From Sperchopsis tessellata (taxonomy: Eukaryota; Arthropoda; Insecta; Coleoptera; Hydrophilidae): DNA of 28,755 nt. Location of the stretch: positions 1 to 28,755 of the forward strand of contig JAWQRN010000519.1 of the NCBI GenBank assembly GCA_033557685.1, written 5' to 3'. The number at the start of each line of letters is the position of its first letter. Within the stretch, counting starts at the first letter, position 1. This document shows, in pieces, positions 12,301-21,300 of the stretch. Position numbers and translations under genes: made by a program. The notes under the pieces were generated by a model. That model worked only from the letters and a program-made list of their open reading frames with translations, had not been told where the DNA came from and searched no databases.

Positions 12301-15300
12301 TTATATGTATGTTGTATTCTCAAAAATATGAAGGCAAAGTTTGTGATTGCCATTCTTTTTTTTGTGACATGTCGTAATTTCAAAACCTATATGTGATAGA
12401 CACAAAATGATGTTTAAAGGTTATGAAGTAAAAAATTTGGAAGCTGAATATTTAACTGTGACCTCTATAGCTATTGAAAGCCTTAAAGTGTCCACTTTAT
12501 TAAAATATGGTTAAGGAATCAATGTACATCCATTATGTTATTTTTGCTTCTAATTTTAGTAAATAAACTTGTTTTAATTATCATTATTGTCCGAGGTCGT
12601 AATTTTTATTTTTACGCATAACACATTAGATATTAGTAAACAATAAGTGCACAGTTTCATGTACACCAAAAAAATAAATTCATGGTACAACAAGTATATC
12701 GTAAAACATATAAATACCTATTATGGGACACGAAAACTTTTGGCAGTTTTATATATTTATGTACCAAATCTACCTTGATTTTATGAATGTACATAAACGT
12801 TATACTATATAGTTTTATCTACCATTTTTTTTTTAAACTATTTAGAATAACTTTCTTTAAATGCCTGTCTTAACATATAACTTTCAGTTCTGAAATAAAT
12901 AGATGTACATAATTCAAGGCCTAGGTCACTCATGTAAAAATAAAGATGTTAAAAATATCAGACCTCAAGCTTTGTCAAGGAACGTTGTGTAATTATCAGG
13001 TACCTACTTAAGCGAGTACTAATAGTAAAACAAATTAGTCGTCGGGGTGGATAAACATAGTAAATAACAAACACAAATTTTACATATATATTCAATAATA
13101 ATATAATGTATATTATTAGGCAATATGATGTAAGTACATTGAGATAAATTTTGGGGTGAAAATGATTTAATTTAAAACTAGTTTAAACTCTGGGTAGAAA
13201 CACTTTGAATCAAAACTCAAATTATTAAAAACTCTTTCGATGAGGTACTGAATAACTGTTTTTATTTTAAATTACTCATTCATATTTCTTTGATTTCCTA
13301 TTCTCAGTCATATAACTTGTTGTGATTACTTATTTTAAACTTTTGGTACTTATGAGATTTAATTTCCATTTTAGTGTTATTATTATTCCTTTGACTTTGC
13401 TGCATTGGATTGGTATAATAAGACACTGAAATTCTTAACCATTAAGGTCTGTTAAATTTTGTCTGTTTTAAATATTCTGAAATTGATTTAATGTAGCCAG
13501 CATATGGCTTTTTGTGATTAGGAAAAACTATGCGTTGGTCATCTTCTAGGAAGTTTTACACTGGATGTGCCTAAATTCCCAGGTGTAGTAGCCTAACCAC
13601 TGATGTCAGTGATAGGCCATAGCAGCAGCAATTAATTATTTTTTCACTATTCTTTTATTAGTGACCATAATTTACCATCTTGAAAAGTCCAATTATATTT
13701 TAAAGACTTAAGTTACAACTTGAACTACTAAAAACTACTTTGAGATCCAATTTTAAAACTTGCTGAATTCCCACGTGTAGTAGCCTAATCACTGATGTTA
13801 GTGATAGGTCGTCATAGCTGTGGACATTAATACTTCTTCCACTATTATTTTGATTGTGACCATAATTTTGGTGTCTTGACTAATCCAATTATATTTTAGA
13901 GACTAAGTTTTAACTTGAACTGCTACTGAAACATTTCCAGATCCATTTTTGAGTCTGTTTTCTAATTTCCTTAAAATTATAAAATCTTTCTGTAGTTGTA
14001 ATGTGAATTGCACTTTAAATGTAAACACGGCATAGTATAAAATATTTTAAAGATATGTTAACAAGTTGTGTGGCACAACTCTACTTTCCCAGCAGTTGCG
14101 TACCGTCGCTGATGTTCTTTTGGATACAATTTGTCAAATATCAAATTCGCTTCAGGAATCCACCCCATCTCTGTCAAAAATACTCTTGAGCTGAAATCAA
14201 CAGCTAATCTACCATTCGTCAAGGATTTGACGGACCAAATTGTCCGCATATTAAGAAAATTTGATATCAAAACAGTATTGTCCCCAATCCAAAAGATTTC
14301 GCAGGTTTTCCCTTCTTCAAGATGTCATCCCGTTACAAAGCGAAGGGGTTTATCACATCTCTTGTTCTTGTGGTAAGGTCTATTTCGGAGAAACTAAGCG
14401 TATGATTTCTACTTGTTTAAAGGAGTACGAAAGCTGCACTTGGCTCGAGAGCCTTCTTCTTTTCCCTGAAAATTCAGAGGTTCATAATAGCTCCAACAAT
14501 ATTCATAGGGACGATGGTTTTCAACTTCCCATCGCTTGGAGGCTCACCCTCACTCGTTTCTCTACTCCTGCACTGGATAACACCCATCCGAATGGAAGGG
14601 GTCCACCTTTCTTATATAAGCATGATCCGGTTGAGTTTGGATCAGTGCATTGACTTCATTCGTTGAAGTAAAATCACTCGCCTTGAATATGTCCCTTGCA
14701 ACATTTGACGAAATGTCGGCACTTCTCAGACCTTCTAAATGGTTTCCCCCCGAAAATAACATTCATAGAGGTAATAACCGTGGAAGTCTATTACATTTAA
14801 TATCTTTTAAAATTTAAAAAAAATTCAATCAACTTTTCAAGGGATGAAAGTGGCTAACAATTACAATATAAAATAAATATGGTCTTAGGAAAAATTCGCT
14901 TCTTATAAAGAGTATATTATACTCCTAACTCATAATTTAGAAATTATTGTTTGTTATGTATGAAACACACAGTATGTTTTTTTTACATTTTAGAATTCCT
15001 GCTCTACTATTGGAAGAGTAATTTTTAAACCATCAACTTCAACATTTACTTGTAGTGATGTTGATAGTGACAATGAACTAGAATTTTTGCAAGTAAGTTA
15101 TGTTAGGGTTTCATTTATTAAATGCTTTGATCGCCTTACTACATTAGCCAAATTATGCTTTAACTTTGTTGTAAGTCGGTATACATGTTTGTTGACTATC
15201 AAATTACATATATTTTCGTCATACAAGTCACTCATTATTGATGGATGAGTTTATTTGTTATATTGTTTGCTAGTAAACAAATTGGATCTGCGCCATCAAC

Positions 15301-18300
15301 TGCTATTAATGTTCTCTCATTGTCATTAAGTTCAAAGTTCACATTTACCTTTATTCATAAGCACACTCATTATTCACGGTTCACAGTTTTGTTGCCAAGT
15401 ATGCTTAGTTTTTACCCTTTTATATTTAAAATGACTAAATTGTATTTAATGTGCTTTCTAGGAAACTATTAATGATTTTTGTATACAACAAAAAGAACCT
15501 GAGAATTGTACGATCTTAGACGCTTCTGAGATAGGAGATTTACCAGCTCGTTACAAAATAAGCCGTGTGCAACCCCATGAACTGCCTGTTGTTGGAGTTT
15601 ACATTGATAAACGTGTTACTCCAGGATTTAAGTTTAAGGTTAGACCTTTACCTAGCGTAGAATACCCAAAGGTGAAACTTCCTTATCTATTTGATGGAAG
15701 AGCTTTAACTTTAAATAGCATTGGCAGGGGATATGCAAAGCGTTTTACATTTGCATCAGACAAGAAAAGTAATGACAACTACTTCTGGAGTGACAACAGA
15801 CCTGAAGGTTACGCTTTCGAACTTGAAGCCATATCAGCAGGAGATAAATTCACCATCTTTGACATTGACCAACAGGCCCAAGGGACAGCAGAAGTATTAA
15901 AAATTGAGGTGAGTTTAATAACAAATTTAATTGTTTTACTTTTTCGGCAATATTTGGTATACGCTGTTAATAGAATACACCAAGAAAGACTCCGCATGGA
16001 TAGGAACCACCATCAGTACGAGTAGCGATTGTATCGCGTCGTAAGTCGTCATATCGAAAACTTTTTTTACTGTAGAAAATCAATGCTATAACATTACTCA
16101 TTCTTTCAGGGAGCTCAAATTGAACTAAATAAAGTTGTTTCTGCAGCTGGTATAGAAAAAAAGGTAAAGGTTAAGTTTACAGCTAAAGTCGAGTTTTATG
16201 AGACTGGTGTAGCTAAACCAATGCCTTTGAGTGGTGTTGTTATTTGCGTTAAGCCCAAGAATTCACCTTGTGCTGAGATCACTAAAGTGATCAATGTAAA
16301 TATCAAACACCACAGATATTACTTTACACCTGGATTCCAAAACGTTCATAGAAGAGTAATAGTACGTGGTGAAGATGTCAATGATGTACCCACTAAGTAT
16401 ACTATGACTGGCTTGCAGCCTTATGAGATACCCATTGTAGGTAAGTGAAATAAAGATATATAGAATCTACTAAAAGCCCAGAATATTAGAATGTTTTAAA
16501 TAAAAATCATTCATTAAGTAGAATATCAAACAAATATAATTGTTGAGGTGAAAAATTTCTATAGCACTTTTGTAAATTTGTGACCAATGGCAGTTATACT
16601 TTTAAAATCTAAAAGAAATATATATGTTTAATCTCAATGTAAATTTGACATTTCTGAGCAAAAAATGTTTTGCAGTAATAAAGTCTGTTTTAGATAAAAA
16701 ATTTTAAAAATTAATTTTTTTATATTTCAGGTACCTACGTTGACCCAAGAATAATTCCCGGTTTCTACTATAAAGTACGACCTAATGATAGGAAAGAGCA
16801 TTTGTTTGATGGAAGAGCTCTTAGGCTCTGCAGTATTGGTATGGGCTATGCCAAACGTCTTACTTTCGAACCAGATTCTCTTGTAAACCCCGATAACTAC
16901 CTATGGTCAGACAGTCATCCTGATGGCTTGGGTCTGGAACCTAGAGCAGTACATATTGGAATGAGATTTTCTGTAATAGCTGATGGACAATTACTTGGAG
17001 AGGCTTCAGTATTTAGGGCCAACCTACCTCAAATGGAAGAAAAAATGGAAAAGGTGTGTTAAAAAAAAATTACTAAACTATTTAAAAATCTCAAAAGTAT
17101 GTTTATATTTGTTAAATAAATTTTAACAGTAGTAATTAACACAAAAAATTACTTTCTGAAAATTTCATTGGAAAATTGGTTTTCTTCTAATTATAGTAGA
17201 ATATCTCCCAGAATGGAAGGCTGTGAAGTTTCATATAAATAAGTGGACGAGGTCTGCAATTTCTTATGGTAAGAGGAAAGGCAGACAAACCCCTTATACC
17301 TTAAAATGTTGGTATTAAGCCTGTGGGTCTATTATATTCTATTATTGTGATCCTTTGAAGTTCCTTAGGTGTGATAAACCAGCTAGAAAGAAACTTTCTT
17401 CTCTAAGCCACACGTGCTTTCAGTCCAAAAAAAATTGAACTGCAAAATCTTCTATGCACATCTTCTAGATCCTGGACTTAACCGGTTGCCATATTTACCA
17501 TTGTCCTTTATCTTCATCTTCTGTGGTATATGTTGAACCCAAATATTAGTACTACACAAAAATGTATGAAACTATATTATAGATTACTATTTTAGCCTTT
17601 TTCATTAGTTCTCCATTGTTAGTGAACATCCACAAAGCACCTTCTTACCTATTTCCTAGCTATAAAACATTTCTACTTGCACTCCATCTTACTGATTTAG
17701 TACACACTGCCTCACACCAAAGTTTTCATTTTAGCAATATTTACTGTAAGGTCTATTATTTCTGTTGCTTGTGACAATGATTGTTGTTCATCACCATTTT
17801 TACTTCATATCTATGTATCATCAGAACATTTTTATTCCATCGACAGTTGGATGGATACATCAGTGAAAATAGCAAATAGCCAGAGAAACATGTCACATTT
17901 TAGTCTATTTACACCATACTCTCTTCCAAAGTATCCATCTATTCACATAGTCAATTGCTTTAAATATTTCAACAAATGTGCCATATATATAATATCTTAT
18001 AACTAAACTAAATATAGAATTTTTTTTAAATATTCCTGAAAATGTGTGAGTTTTGTCATTATACCCAGAGAGAAATAAATTATTATTGTATATGTTCCAT
18101 AAATAAATATCAAAATCATAAAAATGTTATGAATTATTTGTTGAAAAATTGTAAAAAATTCAAATAATATATTAAAAATCAAAATAAGTAATTCAAATTT
18201 TTTTTTTAATAAATAAATTACGTATTTACACAATTATATATTTAATAGTTATTTAAGTAATATTTTAATTTTATTCAATCTGCCTTAGTTTTTGGGGTAG

Positions 18301-21300
18301 TGAATTCAAAATATTTGATATTGGTACATTCCTCTAGCGTAGCATTCCTAAACCGTTCAGTCGTGACTCACTGCATGATCTTCAGTCTTCTTAGGGTGGA
18401 AAATAGTCACTTGTTATGCTACAAGTTTAGTTCGTTGACTAGTTTAATTTCAGTACCATTTACATCTTTATAAAATAATGTTAGTTTTTTTATAGTTCTC
18501 TAAATCAGCCTAAGATGTGCTTTGATTTGAGTTTGTGAGCAACAAACAATGAAAACCAACTAACACAAAAGTTGTAATGGAATTATACCTTTCTACCTAT
18601 CTGGCCTTCCATTATTTTATTGTTAATTTTGATGACAGAATCCAAGCATTTCCTAGTAGGTTTCAACTCCGGTAATCGATACTACTAGGCTTGATCATTT
18701 GCTGAACAATGAAGATATATGGCAGTCAGATGCACATTTTTTATATAAACTTATACATCTTAAAAATTTACTGCTCTTTACAATAGTACCATTCTAGCCT
18801 TGGTGACACATCTTCTACTTTTTGATGCCAATTGATATAAGCTGCCGAAGAATGGTGTCTGCTATGCCTTGTTATAATTGATAAAACTGATCTTCAATGA
18901 GCCATGTGCTCTTTTAAATGTAACACACACAATGACAGCATCTCTGCTCCAGATGTATCTGCTATTTCATCTGTGAGAATAGCAAAGAAAGTTGATTTTC
19001 TTTATTAAACCTTTCAGAATAATGTCACCACAAATAGTCACAATTACATTTTGTATTCTTCCACTTGTGTACAATGTGTTTCGGTCATTGTTCTGGATTA
19101 TATCTTTCAGTATTTCGTCCATATTAGCTCTAAAATGTCTAAAATACAGTAAATTTACAGGTTTTCATGACAAATGCAAGTTGATGATCTATTGTAGGAG
19201 TCATCATCAGGCCATTCTTCAATTGTTTTTAATGTCATAAAGTCTGCAATACAAAGTTCTACCAGAGCTGCAATGAAGTTATATGTTTCCATTCATTTTT
19301 TTTTGTCTATCGCTGCAACTAACCATACTGGCTAATACAGTCATAATATATCTCCAAAATATTGTTTCTCTGGTCTCAAAAGTTATTCTTATACGGCCTT
19401 GCTCCATTCTTCGCTGTGAGTAGCTCTAGTCTCAGAATTGAAGTTTTTTTACTGGTCAAACTCTTGAATCAGCTTGAACTATTTGAACTCTAATGCTATT
19501 AATAGTTTTAACATGAAGAAATATAACTGAAGCATATGGGTTTTGCTTGCATTAAAGAAATTATTCTTCTCAATTTGCAGGTGTTAACCATTTAAGATTC
19601 TTGATTTCTGAAACATTATGAACATCTCACACTTCATTTAAAAATGAAATTTTCTTGGTGCCATCCTATCTTTGAAGTCAATGTACTTTGCAGTGAACTT
19701 TGGGTTGGAAAGATACAAAACAAGTTACACTGATGGGATCAAATATCTTATGTTCCGTAAAAGTGTGCATCTTAATCTTCAGAGTGGCTGTATTTTTATT
19801 CTAGAATAGACCCAAACAATTTCTTCTGACAGCATCTGAAAGCAACTGGATATCAGTGTATTCCCACCCTCTAAAATCAAACTTGCTTTCAAACATACCA
19901 GCTAACTAGCATCTGTAATTCCATTTGTATTTGCTACTTGCTATACAGTTGATAACATCTATAGAGTATGGGGAATTCCTTTATTGCATTTTATGCTGCT
20001 TTCTGCAGGTGGTATTATATTTCAACCTCAAGTAGAAAAGGACCACATGAGACCACAAAAATAACTCAACAATGGCGATATACCTTCATGGCATCATTGT
20101 TTTCACATAAAAACCTAAGAAAATGCTGATCATTACAAAAGAGTCGTATTTGAGGAAAGGTTTGATGAACTTCTATCACTACACCAATTTTCTTCATACA
20201 AAAGATTTTGAAAATTTAAGGCACTAGTTCTATTATACTCCTTTTTTGAAACAGCTATTAAGACATAAATTCTGTTTACTCTAGATGAAGTGTGTTGTGT
20301 TTTGACTCCACGCGCACAACTATACACTTGGAATAAAATTATTTATTGTAATATCAGTTCTATGTGATACTTGAATGCTGGTTGCTGCGGAACTGGTTCA
20401 TCATTGAAAATAATCGTCATGGAAACCACTAGTGCTTCCAACTTATGAGAACTGAAAACTTAACATTAATACACTACAAAGTGTCAAATAACTATTTTAT
20501 AGTGCTATTTTCCGACTATGAGGTAATGCCATACAATTCATTTACAGCTATCTCTTAGTAGAAAATATCAGCTCTTAATTTTTTGATAATAAAATGCCAC
20601 CTTGTTAATACAAAAGGATGGTTACTTGGAAACGGAGTATGATACTGCTACTGTTTTCAAAAAACGATTATGAATTGATTTTTGTAACTCTAATTTACTC
20701 TTCTTTTCTGAATGATCAGCTATTTCTAATACATAAAAAGTTCATAAGTACGAAATGCTAGCTTCTTTAATTAGCATAGAGGTTATAATAAGAGCTGCGT
20801 TCTCACCAGAGATTCTTCCCATAACTGCCTTATCACATTTTTGTTTCAACCGCAACTAAACCAGATTTAAGCTGCTTATGTCCATTAGAATTCCATTTAG
20901 TTTATCTTAAACATCACTTAAATAGACTTATTTAATTCTTAAATCCATGGTTCTTGTTTTACTTGATTCTCCAAATAGTGAATGCTGAATTTTTGCTTTT
21001 CTAGTACGAAGATATTTAATCTCTACCGCTCTTTTTTAAATTATACGAACGTTGGGAGGCAGAATCAGTTATAATTCGAACCGAACATTCACCACCATTT
21101 CCTTGTATCTTCATTAGCAGTGCCTGGAGCAAAATATCTGGAGTGCTTGACGAACTTGAGTTTTCTGTTACCAATCACAGACTACACATTTTAACCTATT
21201 ACTACATTTCTGAGTAGTATGCATAAGTCTTAAACATGAAAAGGAACAACTCTTGTTCTAATACCCGATATCTCTACTTAAGAGACTTCCACTACATGCT

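Noticed and set aside
14058..14270. 70-codon minus-strand ORF
   Set aside because: It is the antisense shadow of the plus-strand Penelope frame.
15809..15997. 62-codon minus-strand ORF
   Set aside because: Antisense shadow of exon 3.
15909..16025. Read-through of the exon 3 frame past the GTGAGT donor
   Set aside because: The extra residues have no counterpart in repeat 2, whereas splicing to 16110 restores the alignment with exon 6.
18003..18233. 76-codon minus-strand ORF
   Set aside because: It is almost pure A/T with Ile/Phe/Leu/Tyr-rich translation; no evidence of selection or motif.
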